Shown: positions 1 to 6,658, counted from the stretch's first letter. The stretch: DNA of 9,048 nt from JALZHR01 sp036389695 (GCA_036389695.1 DASVWG010000350.1:1-9048), one strand, 5' to 3'. Notes: generated by a model not told the origin, from the sequence alone. Numbers and translations: made by a program.

Positions 1-184
1 AAGCGCGGATTTTTGCTTCACCGCCCATCGCTTCGAGCGCGGCGCGAATTAAATCCCGCGCGTTTTCTCTAACCCGAACGTTTTCCGTATTTCCGTTAGA
101 ACTCAAGCGAACAGCCGGCACGGCTTGCTGAGTCAGTAGAAGCAGCCACGATAAAAAAAATAAAATTGCCCGTTTTGTTTTCAT
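1..184 (-). CDS. N-terminus of a secreted protein, cut by left window edge
   Basis: Partial gene: the first 61 codons, read leftwards from an ATG at 182-184. The translation begins MKTKRAILFFLSWLLLLTQQ, a clear signal peptide (basic start, hydrophobic core about residues 6-18) with a plausible AxA-like cleavage region near residues 22-24. The mature start is a short polar linker followed by an amphipathic segment reading ALEAMGGEAKIRA. From memory, similar segments open the mature part of several exported acidobacterial proteins, including some annotated as metallo-beta-lactamase-fold hydrolases and outer-membrane lipoprotein-sorting-like proteins. The catalytic part lies outside the window, so no function can be assigned. 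No strong ribosome binding site precedes the ATG. A 9-bp inverted repeat lies at 188-226, directly in front of it. It follows tlpA in the same direction after a 245-nt gap, so it probably has its own promoter. Confidence 0.75.
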   Translation of the reverse strand, partial: MKTKRAILFFLSWLLLLTQQAVPAVRLSSNGNTENVRVRENARDLIRAALEAMGGEAKIRA

Positions 185-187
185 TGT

Positions 188-226
188 TATTATCCGTTAA
201 GAATTTAAAATTATTATCGGATAATA
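188..226. promoter_or_regulatory. 9-bp inverted repeat ahead of the start codon at 184
   Basis: TATTATCCG at 188-196 and its exact reverse complement CGGATAATA at 218-226 flank a 21-nt AT-rich spacer. Half-site centres are 30 bp apart, close to three helical turns. The right-hand arm begins 4 nt upstream of the minus-strand start codon, so the dyad lies in the leader or core promoter of the partial gene. It could be an operator or an mRNA hairpin. No regulator is identified. Confidence 0.35.
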
Positions 227-429
227 GTTATAATCCTGAAATCGCTCCGGCAAAACATATTTGTCGCCAAAAGCCGGAAAAACGGCGCGAAAGACGGTAA
301 ATTAAAGTTTTCCGAATTTATCGAAGAATCTGTTCCCGTAATTACGACCCGGCGTGAGCTTCGTCTCACCGGTTAAGAAATGAGCGGGAGATTAGGCGCC
401 CGTTACAATATTTGGTTTTTTTTATTTGG

Positions 430-1656
430 CTAGCTCCCAAGCATCTCTTCTATCTTTTTATACATCTCCTCGCCCGGTCGCAGCGTGTTGGAAACAATTT
501 TCCCTTCCTTATCAAGCAAAAAGTAGGTCGGAAATCCATTGATTCGAAATAATTGCGATAATGCATCGTCAATTTGCGTGTGCGTCCAATTCATTTGCTT
601 CTCGGATATAAATTTGCGCAGGTCCTCGACTGCATCGCCTTTATCCACACTGATAATCTCGAAACCTTTTTCTTTTAATCTTTGATAAGCTTTGGCTAAA
701 TTCGGAGCTTCGGCAATGCACGGGGCGCACCACGTTCCCCAAAAATCGAGCAGCACGACTTTGCCCCGGAACTCAGAAAGCCTGCGCTGGCGTCCGTCCA
801 GGTCTTTGAAGGAGAAATCCGGTGCGGGGCTTCCGGGCAGCAAAGCCGGTCGAGCCGGAAGTTTTTCCGGTAAGGGTTTTAAAGAGAGGTTATCGCCATA
901 TCGGTCAACCGTAAATTCATAGGTTGTCTCGCCAATATTGATATATTTTTCCGATATTTTATAAGCCTCTTCGGAGTATTTGGTTTCGGTGTCGAGCCGA
1001 CCGTCGCCGTTCAAATCTAAATACAGGTAGTTGAATTCGCTGTTATAAATTCCCTGCGAGCCGCTCAGAGCAAAAGCCGTCCGGCGATTGTTGATGTCGA
1101 GCATTCCCCGCCGGACAGTGGCATCGCTGGTTTTCAGAGCTAATTGCTTTTCGGTTTTCCCGAGCGGCACTTCTTCCGCCACTTCAATTTTCAACTGAAC
1201 CGGATATTTTTGTTTTCGATTATCGACAATTTCGGTCAAAACCGTCTGAAATATATAAGAATATTTACCATCCGTTTTTTTGAGCTTTAAAGGACGGTCG
1301 TTGGTCAAATCACCGTCCCCGTTTATGTCGGCATAAAGCGTATAACCGCCGATTTCGGAGCCGTCCAGTATCCAGCCGATGTTCTTTTTATCGACGACCA
1401 GATTGATTCCGAATTTAGCAGAGGCGGACAATTTTTTCGGCTTTCTTTTAATCGGGATGAAGCTTGAATATTTCGCCAGCCGGAGAGCCAGTTTTTGATA
1501 TTCGCTTTCCGGCATAGCATAACTGATGCCGCCTTTATCAATATCAACCAGAACGGGCGGCTCGGTTTTAGCCGTCAGGGAATTATTTTGATTTGTCTGA
1601 GCCGCAATAGAGGAATAACTGAAAACCAGAATTAGTATGACAATTAGTTTTTTCAT
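430..1656 (-). CDS. Secreted TlpA-like thioredoxin-fold protein with N-terminal calcium-loop-like domain
   Basis: This 408-residue protein starts with a signal peptide (MKKLIVILILVFSYSSIAAQ). Residues about 30-265 form an extracytoplasmic region I cannot assign to a family; it contains two Asp-rich loops, DINGDGDLTND at 110-120 and DLNGDGRLDTE at 214-224, which resemble EF-hand or dockerin calcium loops. Residues about 272-408 are an AhpC/TSA-TlpA thioredoxin domain: PAPDF opening, WGTWCAPC with redox cysteines 310 and 313, and the cis-proline motif GFPT with Pro376. It should act outside the cytoplasmic membrane as a thiol-disulfide oxidoreductase or resident reductase; the substrate is unknown. 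The start is well supported by GGAGGG (1665-1670) 8 nt before the ATG. It lies 203 nt after the LytTR regulator gene in the same direction, and a possible promoter sits in that gap, so it may be an independent unit. Confidence 0.9.
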   Translation of the reverse strand: MKKLIVILILVFSYSSIAAQTNQNNSLTAKTEPPVLVDIDKGGISYAMPESEYQKLALRLAKYSSFIPIKRKPKKLSASAKFGINLVVDKKNIGWILDGSEIGGYTLYADINGDGDLTNDRPLKLKKTDGKYSYIFQTVLTEIVDNRKQKYPVQLKIEVAEEVPLGKTEKQLALKTSDATVRRGMLDINNRRTAFALSGSQGIYNSEFNYLYLDLNGDGRLDTETKYSEEAYKISEKYINIGETTYEFTVDRYGDNLSLKPLPEKLPARPALLPGSPAPDFSFKDLDGRQRRLSEFRGKVVLLDFWGTWCAPCIAEAPNLAKAYQRLKEKGFEIISVDKGDAVEDLRKFISEKQMNWTHTQIDDALSQLFRINGFPTYFLLDKEGKIVSNTLRPGEEMYKKIEEMLGS

Positions 1657-1664
1657 TTCAAGTT

Positions 1665-1670
1665 CCCTCC
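1665..1670 (-). promoter_or_regulatory. Strong ribosome binding site of the TlpA-like gene
   Basis: The minus strand reads GGAGGG with an 8-nt gap to the ATG at 1654-1656. Most other starts here lack a recognisable Shine-Dalgarno sequence, so this one stands out; the only comparable site precedes the anti-sigma gene at 8928-8933. Confidence 0.7.
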
Positions 1671-1697
1671 ATAAGTTGTTGTTTTCCTTGTCAGAGC

Positions 1698-1725
1698 CGT
1701 ATAGAAAAGACGTTTACGACAGCAA
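1698..1725 (-). promoter_or_regulatory. Possible sigma-70-like promoter for the TlpA-like gene
   Basis: On the minus strand TTGCTG (1720-1725) and TATACG (1698-1703) are separated by 16 nt and lie about 40 nt upstream of the start codon. They match 3 of 6 and 4 of 6 consensus bases, so this is a weak call supported mainly by the 203-nt gap after the upstream regulator gene. An unexplained open frame (1691-1858) overlaps the same stretch. Confidence 0.22.
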
Positions 1726-1859
1726 TCTTTTCACGCTGCGCCGTCTGCCCCGGTTCCAATAAATATTGCGGTTTGAAGAAATTTCCGGTCAGCGATTTTT
1801 GCACCGAATCGTGACCATAAAGCAGTTTATGTGCGGGGAATTGATTTGAAAACAGGCGT

Positions 1860-2645
1860 TTAAATCCGGGGATTTTTTCCGAATTGCTCGAAAAACCGGT
1901 TTTTATAATTTCGGCTGAGCGTCAATTTCGTGCCGTTGGCTAAAATCAAAACATATTCGCCGTTAAACAGCGGATTAAGCTCGCGCACGCGCGCCAGATT
2001 GACGATTGTCGAGCGATGAATACGCGCGAAAGCCTGCGGGTCAAGCTCGGCTTCGAGCACGTTCAGAGTTTGCCGCAGAAGATAGGATTTGCCGGCAGTA
2101 TGCAGGTGCACATATTTGTCGTCGGCTTCAATCCAATCGATTGTCTCCGGCTCCAGCAAAATGATTTTCCCTTTATCCTTGATAAACAGGCGCTTTAAAG
2201 GCGCGGATTTATTTTGATAATTTTCCAGCAAAGATGAAATTTGGCGGCGCGCCAAGTCAATCGTCGAATGATTCGATAGACGCTCTTTAACCCGCAATAA
2301 TGCCTTTTCAAAACGCTCTTTGGAAAACGGCTTTAACAGGTAATCGACGGCATGAAAATCAAATGCCCGGATGGCAAACTGGTCGTAAGCGGTGACGAAG
2401 ATAATCGCGGGCAGATGTTCTTTTTGAATTTTTTCGAGAAGCGTTAAGCCGTCCATTTCCGGCATTTGCACGTCGAGAAAAACAAGGTCGGGCAAATTTT
2501 CTCTGACGGCTTCGAGCGCCTCCGTTCCGTTTGAGCATTCTCCGGCGACCTGAAATTCGGGAAAATCTTTCAAAAGCTCGATTATCAAAATCCGGGCGAG
2601 CGGCTCGTCATCGACAACCAGAACTTTTATAAGATTATTAATCAT
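1860..2645 (-). CDS. LytTR-family response regulator (LytR/AlgR type)
   Basis: This 261-residue cytoplasmic DNA-binding regulator partners the histidine kinase encoded just upstream. Residues about 6-122 are a receiver domain: acidic pair Asp12-Asp13, phosphoacceptor Asp58 in the sequence LVFLDVQMPEMDG, Thr85, and Lys105 in LLKPF. A linker of about 30 residues leads to a LytTR DNA-binding domain at about 152-255, with the family signatures DWIEADDKYVHLHT, ARIHRSTIVNLARV and LSRNYKNRF. Length and order are normal for the family. The start codon overlaps the kinase stop by 8 nt (2638-2645), which implies translational coupling and one operon. LytTR proteins usually bind pairs of short direct repeats near promoters; I could not pick out a convincing pair. 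Targets are unknown; neighbouring genes are candidates only by position. Confidence 0.95.
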   Translation of the reverse strand: MINNLIKVLVVDDEPLARILIIELLKDFPEFQVAGECSNGTEALEAVRENLPDLVFLDVQMPEMDGLTLLEKIQKEHLPAIIFVTAYDQFAIRAFDFHAVDYLLKPFSKERFEKALLRVKERLSNHSTIDLARRQISSLLENYQNKSAPLKRLFIKDKGKIILLEPETIDWIEADDKYVHLHTAGKSYLLRQTLNVLEAELDPQAFARIHRSTIVNLARVRELNPLFNGEYVLILANGTKLTLSRNYKNRFFEQFGKNPRI

Positions 2646-3837
2646 GCTTTATTTCGCCCTTGCCGACGCTGGTAAAATCAAAATTAAGCGGCAGAATAAA
2701 AGTAACCGTCATTTCGCCGCTGTCGCCGTCATTATTCATAGAAAAGCTGAAATTATTTCCGTAAAGATGTTTCAGCCTCGATTGTATGTTTGCCAATCCC
2801 TTTCCGCTATTTTCCGCATTATTCGTCTTTTCGGTTTTCGGAGTGATTCCGGCGCCGCTGTCTTGAATTTGAAGGCATAATTTATCCTCGCTTCTGCCGG
2901 CTTTAATCCTGATAACTCCGCCCGCGCTGCGCCGCGCAATGGCATGCTTGATTGAGTTTTCGACGACCGGCTGCAAAATAAGATGCGGGACGACCGCGCT
3001 TAAAATGTCGTTTTCAACGTCGAATTCAACTTGCAGCCGGTCGGAAAATCGCGTTTGCTCTATCTCCAGATAAGAGCGAAGAAAGCGAAGCTCCTCCCGA
3101 AGTAAAACCATCTGGTCTTCGTTATAATCGAGCGTTAAGCGCAGAAAATCGCCGAGTCTGGCAATCATCGCGTGAGCTTTGGCGGGATTGGTTAAGACGA
3201 GCGATGAAATCGAGTTGAGCGTATTAAAGAGAAAATGCGGTTGAAGCTGCATTTTTAAAGCCTGCAGCTGCGCCTGAACAAGTTCCGCCTGAAGCTGCGA
3301 CGCCTTTTTTTCTTCCGCCGCCAGATGAACGCGCGAATGATACGCCTGAGAAGCAAACACAATTAAAGCGTAAAACGGCAATCCCAACGTCAAGCTGCCC
3401 GGAATGGATGCCAGCAGATACTTCAGCAGAACGGGGTATCGTTCCTGAAACGCCGGTTCAAGCAGCCAGGAAACGCTGGCGTAAGCCGTAAAATGCAGGA
3501 TTGAGAAAAATACTCCGAGCACGAGATGAAGAAAAAAGCTGCGCAGAAAGTTCTGTCTCGACCCGAATCCGAAACGTCCGGTAATCCGGAAAATAAACGG
3601 GAATAAAATTCCCCACAAAAAAAATCTGAGAAAACTGGAAACCGCGAGCGACCAAAACCCGATTTTTCTTCCTTCGCTGATTGCTCCCAGGTAAGGGATA
3701 AGCGCAAATGTCAGGGCAATCAACGTTAAGACGATAATAAAACTAAAAAAATTATATAGATTTTGCCGTCCCTTTTTCATTTCAGCGAGAGAAATTGTAG
3801 CTCTGTTTGCCAGGAAAGCAAATGCGGCTGCCGTCAT
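2638..3837 (-). CDS. LytS/YehU-type membrane sensor histidine kinase
   Basis: This 399-residue protein is a sensor kinase of the His_kinase (PF06580) type that pairs with LytTR regulators. Four hydrophobic segments at about 28-50, 63-85, 98-125 and 136-163 form a membrane sensor with little exposed loop, suggesting the signal is membrane-borne or very small. A short helix, probably coiled (172-197), leads to the phosphoacceptor motif LQPHFLFNTLNS with His201. The ATPase domain follows: N-box VVENSIKHA (Asn294), G1 box DSGAG (326-330) and G2 box GKGLANIQSRL (345-355). No separate extracytoplasmic sensor domain is present. The start is uncertain: Met20 (codon at 3778-3780), giving 380 residues starting MKKGRQNLY, is equally plausible, and neither site has a clear ribosome binding site. 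It is preceded by the 63-residue membrane protein gene (63-nt gap) and overlaps the regulator gene. Confidence 0.93.
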   Translation of the reverse strand: MTAAAFAFLANRATISLAEMKKGRQNLYNFFSFIIVLTLIALTFALIPYLGAISEGRKIGFWSLAVSSFLRFFLWGILFPFIFRITGRFGFGSRQNFLRSFFLHLVLGVFFSILHFTAYASVSWLLEPAFQERYPVLLKYLLASIPGSLTLGLPFYALIVFASQAYHSRVHLAAEEKKASQLQAELVQAQLQALKMQLQPHFLFNTLNSISSLVLTNPAKAHAMIARLGDFLRLTLDYNEDQMVLLREELRFLRSYLEIEQTRFSDRLQVEFDVENDILSAVVPHLILQPVVENSIKHAIARRSAGGVIRIKAGRSEDKLCLQIQDSGAGITPKTEKTNNAENSGKGLANIQSRLKHLYGNNFSFSMNNDGDSGEMTVTFILPLNFDFTSVGKGEIKHD

Positions 3838-3900
3838 AATTAAATAAACGCAGCTTTTCCGGCTTGCTGAAAGAAATAGAAAGCCGATTCGAACGGATTC

Positions 3901-4092
3901 TTATTTACACAGTGTCTTCGCGCATTTTCGCGTAAATATCGCCATCAGCAGAAGCGTGATTCCCGCGCCTTTAAAAAATCCGTCAACCGAATCGGGCATC
4001 TCTGTATGGGTCAGGCTGGCAATCAGAGAAAAACCCGTTGCGCATAATAATCCGATGGGTAACCACATTCTTTTTAATTTTTCGTTTTTCAT
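3901..4092 (-). CDS. Small two-helix membrane protein in the LytS/LytTR operon
   Basis: A 63-residue protein with two hydrophobic helices, about residues 11-27 (LPIGLLCATGFSLIASL) and 39-54 (FKGAGITLLLMAIF). They are joined by a short loop containing MPDSVDGF and flanked by lysine-rich ends, so both termini are probably cytoplasmic. Two cysteines lie near the C-terminus (57, 62). I do not recognise a named family, but from memory small proteins with a similar middle (MPD..DGF.KG.GI) occur near LytTR systems in Bacteroidota and related bacteria. The gene lies 63 nt upstream of the kinase on the same strand, so an accessory or signal-modulating role for that kinase is a reasonable inference. 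The start has no Shine-Dalgarno sequence, only an A-rich leader. Composition and position favour a real gene over a chance frame. Confidence 0.65.
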   Translation of the reverse strand: MKNEKLKRMWLPIGLLCATGFSLIASLTHTEMPDSVDGFFKGAGITLLLMAIFTRKCAKTLCK

Positions 4093-4181
4093 TTTTTAAT
4101 TTTAAGACTGATGAAAGGCTATTTTGACAAAGTCTCTAATCTTTCTATTGTTTCCTTTAGCTGGTTTTTTTTCCTGACAAT

Positions 4182-4276
4182 CTGCCGTCTGACTGTAAGC
4201 CGCTTTATGAGAGCGCCGCTTAACCATTTTTCTCAGAACGAACAAGCAGGACGGCAGCATCTCCTGCCTCTGCCGT
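4182..4276. other. Three mutually complementary segments (alternative hairpins)
   Basis: In the gap between the beta-repeat protein gene and the small membrane protein gene, CTGCCGTC (4182-4189), GACGGCAG (4250-4257) and CTGCCGT (4270-4276) occur in order. The middle copy can pair with either outer copy, so two exclusive hairpins are possible. A third short stem, GCAGGA (4246-4251) with TCCTGC (4262-4267), also overlaps the middle copy. No run of T follows on either strand, so this is not a standard intrinsic terminator. It may simply be a stem that separates the two transcription units. Confidence 0.3.
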
Positions 4277-4311
4277 GCAAAGATATTTCCGGTCTGAGTT
4301 TTCGATGACGG

Positions 4312-4983
4312 TTATTTCTTATTCAGACACGCTTTACAGGCGGTTTCGGTAAAGCGCCTCCGGCAATCGCTCATTACCTGTTCGCTTGAAACACGCGATA
4401 AGCCTTCGCGATATACTCCGCACATACCTTCGGACAATTTTTTTATCAGCGGCTGCTGCGAGACAACCTGACCGCCTTTAACCGCCGTAAAACGCGAGCC
4501 TTCATCGTCGGAGCGCAGCTCTATCAAGTCTTTCCCGCTCCATAATTGAAGCATCGAAGCGGGCGGGGCGTCCGGCGCGGCGATAAAAGACGCGACCTGA
4601 GCCGTTCGTGAATCGAGCGTCAGACCGACGTTTCCCGAAGGCTCGAACGTGACGTATCCGCTGCGTTCTCCGCCGCTCGCGTCATACAGCAGAACGCCTG
4701 AAGCCTGCTGACCGCGCGGAATTTTTTTGCCGCCGATAATCGCGTCGGGCAGGTCGCCGCCGATGCGAACGCGCTCGACGCCTTTTGAATCGACGACGAC
4801 CAGCTCGGAAACGCGTAGCGAAGTCGGCGCACTTGTCTGCTGCGCCTCCGATTTCCAAACCCCTGAAGACAAAATGATTAAGCCTAAAGTCAGCATCCAG
4901 CCGCAGACGGACAGGCGAAGCCATCGCTCGAGCTTTCGGGTTCGTTTTTCCAAAGCCTGTAATTGAAAGTTTTGATTCTCCAT
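4312..4983 (-). CDS. Membrane-anchored beta-repeat protein with cysteine-rich C-terminus, function unknown
   Basis: A 223-residue protein. Residues 1-23 are charged and heptad-like, suggesting a short cytoplasmic coiled coil. Residues 24-41 are one transmembrane helix, so most of the protein faces outward. Residues about 55-175 look all-beta, with loose repeats of the form hydrophobic strand, Asp-x-x-Gly-x-Glu-Arg, strand (VVVDSKGVERVRIG at 62-75 and VLLYDASGGERSGYV at 97-111). Such strand repeats occur in uncharacterised exported proteins. The tail (residues 185-223) holds Cys188, Cys207, Cys216 and Cys219 (C-x18-C-x8-C-x2-C), which could form disulfides or bind a metal. The start lies 14 nt after the acetyltransferase stop, so the two are probably co-transcribed; a weak GGAAAAG precedes the ATG. 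I cannot assign a function. Confidence 0.85.
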   Translation of the reverse strand: MENQNFQLQALEKRTRKLERWLRLSVCGWMLTLGLIILSSGVWKSEAQQTSAPTSLRVSELVVVDSKGVERVRIGGDLPDAIIGGKKIPRGQQASGVLLYDASGGERSGYVTFEPSGNVGLTLDSRTAQVASFIAAPDAPPASMLQLWSGKDLIELRSDDEGSRFTAVKGGQVVSQQPLIKKLSEGMCGVYREGLSRVSSEQVMSDCRRRFTETACKACLNKK

Positions 4984-4997
4984 AATCTTTTCCGCTC

Positions 4998-5525
4998 TTA
5001 AAGAGACCTTTGCATTAAAATATCCATCAGCACCGTGTTTCCAAATTGAAAATCAATGACGCCGCACGGCATAAAATTCCATCTGCGATAAAACTCCCGC
5101 GCTTTCCGGTTGTGTTCCCAGACGCTTAACCAAATCATATCGTGCCCGCTTTTGCCGGCTTCACTCAGACAACGAGATAACAAACCGGCTCCGATGCCGG
5201 TTCCGACAAGCTCTCGCCGAACATACAATCGTTTGAGCTTGACGGGATTCTCACCGTCGATTCCCGGTGTCCGCCCAGCCGTCATGAGCTTGGCATAGCC
5301 GACCGCCTGTCCATCAATCTCAGCCAGCAGAAAAGCAGCTTGCGGCTCGTTAAGCTCGCTGATTATTTGAGAAACCGTAAAAGCCTCGTTCAGATAAAGC
5401 TCCAGGTCAGCGCCCGGCATCCGCGGATGATTCGCAAAGGCATCATAAAACGTTTCTCTTCCGAGTCTGGCGAGCAGTTCCGAGTCTTTCCGGGCAGCAG
5501 GACGAATATCGATTTCCAATTTCAC
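4998..5525 (-). CDS. PaiA-like GNAT-family N-acetyltransferase
   Basis: A 175-residue cytoplasmic acetyl-CoA-dependent N-acetyltransferase. The pattern matches what I recall of Bacillus PaiA-type spermidine/spermine acetyltransferases throughout: ETFYDAF near residue 24, YLNEAFT at 44-50, FLLAEIDGQAVGYAKL at 65-80, the acetyl-CoA loop VGTGIGAGLL at 107-116, IWLSVWEHNRKAREFYRRW at 131-149 and a C-terminal FGNTVLMDILMQRSL. A polyamine substrate is inferred only from this resemblance. The start must be GTG (5523-5525): an in-frame stop lies four codons upstream, and the next methionine (residue 36) would remove conserved sequence. No clear ribosome binding site precedes it. It is divergent from the LysR gene across 131 nt and leads into the beta-repeat protein gene, so LysR control is possible. 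Confidence 0.88.
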   Translation of the reverse strand: MKLEIDIRPAARKDSELLARLGRETFYDAFANHPRMPGADLELYLNEAFTVSQIISELNEPQAAFLLAEIDGQAVGYAKLMTAGRTPGIDGENPVKLKRLYVRRELVGTGIGAGLLSRCLSEAGKSGHDMIWLSVWEHNRKAREFYRRWNFMPCGVIDFQFGNTVLMDILMQRSL

Positions 5526-5614
5526 TGTTACTGTTCAAACTAAAACATTCAACCGGCAATTTTCATGACAACGCCGTTCAGTTTAGCTTACTTTTTGATT
5601 TAAAAAAATGCTAA

Positions 5615-5651
5615 ATTCGAGTTAATCGATTTATTTTTCGAATCAATTCGA
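5615..5651. promoter_or_regulatory. Cluster of four TCGA half-sites, candidate LysR operator
   Basis: TCGA occurs at 5617-5620, 5626-5629, 5638-5641 and 5648-5651, all within 35 nt ending 5 nt before the LysR start codon. The first two form the dyad TCGA-N5-TCGA, which has the T-N11-A spacing typical of LysR-type binding sites. ATTCGA (5615-5620) also forms an inverted repeat with TCGAAT (5638-5643). LysR-type genes commonly repress themselves from sites in the divergent gap, so an autoregulatory operator is plausible. There is no Shine-Dalgarno sequence between it and the ATG. Confidence 0.4.
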
Positions 5652-5656
5652 CGTTT

Positions 5657-6532
5657 ATGAATTTGCAGCAAATACAATATTTTCTGGCGCTTGCCGATGA
5701 ACTGCATTTCTGGCGCACAGCCGAAAAGATGTTTATCACGCAATCGGCGCTGAGCCGCCATATCAAAACTCTTGAAGACGAATTGGGCATCCGGCTTTTT
5801 GAGCGGAACAGCAGAAACGTGAAGCTCACGAAAGCCGGAGAATTTCTGCGTGATGAATTCCGGCATCTCATCGAAGATTTTGAAAGTCTCACGCGCCACG
5901 CCCGGCAGATTGCCGCCGGTGAAAGCGGAATATTGAGAATCGGACACCCCGCATCGATTACTTTTTCGCTCCTGCCGGATTTAATCTCGGCTTTCAGTCA
6001 AAAACATCCGAGCTTAAATGCTCAGCTGATAGAGCTTCCGGGAACGGATTTTGATAGCGCACTGCTGAGCTATAACATCGACATCGGCTTCAATCGCGAG
6101 CCGCACAAAACCAAAGGATTGACCTCAAAGAAAATTCTCAACGAAAATTTCGCGCTTGTCGTTCCTGCCGCTCATTCGCTGGCGAAAAAAGAAGCAATCG
6201 ATTTAAGAGAAGCAAAAGATGAACGGTTTATACTGCCGTTTTCCGCCGGGCAAAGCAGTCACGCTTTACTGATTCGGTCATTATTTGAAAAAGCCGGATT
6301 TACGCCGCGAGTATATTTTGAGTCGGATGACGGAGCGACAATCCTCGGATTGATTACCAGAGGTTTAGGGATTTCCGTTCTGCCGTTTTCATATTTTCAC
6401 CACGCGCGCGAGGAAGTTCGTTTCATTAAATTAGATGCGACAACCAGTGTTTATGCCGTTTGGCGAAGTAATGACCAAAATCCGGGACTCGAAAATTTTC
6501 AGAATATATTAGAGAGTTTCATCCGTAAATAA
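5657..6532 (+). CDS. LysR-type transcriptional regulator
   Basis: A 291-residue regulator of normal family length and the only plus-strand gene. Residues 1-60 are the winged helix-turn-helix: MNLQQIQYFLALADE, recognition region ITQSALSRHIKTLEDELG (27-44), then IRLFERN and LTKAGE. A linker helix (62-88) leads to the effector-binding domain at about 92-290, which opens GILRIGHPAS and has two Rossmann-like halves, as in the CbnR/BenM/CatR branch (LHF.RTAE resembles the LHFGRAAE of that group). No effector can be named. The canonical LysR opening fixes the start although no ribosome binding site is visible. It is divergent from the PaiA-like acetyltransferase gene, its most likely regulated neighbour, and convergent with the phosphatase gene. 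The TCGA cluster lies in its leader. Confidence 0.93.
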   Translation: MNLQQIQYFLALADELHFWRTAEKMFITQSALSRHIKTLEDELGIRLFERNSRNVKLTKAGEFLRDEFRHLIEDFESLTRHARQIAAGESGILRIGHPASITFSLLPDLISAFSQKHPSLNAQLIELPGTDFDSALLSYNIDIGFNREPHKTKGLTSKKILNENFALVVPAAHSLAKKEAIDLREAKDERFILPFSAGQSSHALLIRSLFEKAGFTPRVYFESDDGATILGLITRGLGISVLPFSYFHHAREEVRFIKLDATTSVYAVWRSNDQNPGLENFQNILESFIRK

Positions 6533-6591
6533 TTTTAGCCGAGCGCTCCGGCAAAATAATGAATGCGTAAGGAAAATTATCTTTAAGCTTC

Positions 6592-6622
6592 CGGCAAGAC
6601 GTCTATCTTAACTGCCGTTTTT
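6592..6622 (+). terminator. Possible intrinsic terminator of the LysR gene
   Basis: CGGCA (6592-6596) pairs with TGCCG (6613-6617), and AGA with TCT inside extends the stem past a 4-nt bulge. Five T residues follow directly (6618-6622). It lies 60 nt after the LysR stop in the convergent gap with the phosphatase gene. The stem is short and bulged, so efficiency is uncertain. On the opposite strand only AT-rich sequence without a T-run follows, so it would act one way. Confidence 0.4.
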
Positions 6623-6658
6623 ATAGTCTGTTCAGGCTGGACGAACGGCGACGCCACA

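Noticed and set aside
243..255. CGCTCCGGCAAAA shared between two gaps (243-255 and 6544-6556)
   Set aside because: A single 13-nt identity is about what chance gives in 9 kb, and neither copy forms a strong hairpin or sits in the same context.
354..369. Hairpin GTGAG-CTTCGT-CTCAC downstream of the TlpA-like gene
   Set aside because: The stem is only 5 bp and no T-run follows on the minus strand, so it is not supported as a terminator.
4111..4308. A 65-codon plus-strand open frame in the gap between two minus-strand genes
   Set aside because: It has no ribosome binding site and no recognisable domain, starts 18 nt from a divergent start codon, and contains the inverted-repeat segments at 4182-4276. 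Chance is the simpler explanation.
6538..6552. GC-rich hairpin just after the LysR stop
   Set aside because: Only 4-5 base pairs can form and no T-run follows; the structure at 6592-6622 is the better terminator candidate.
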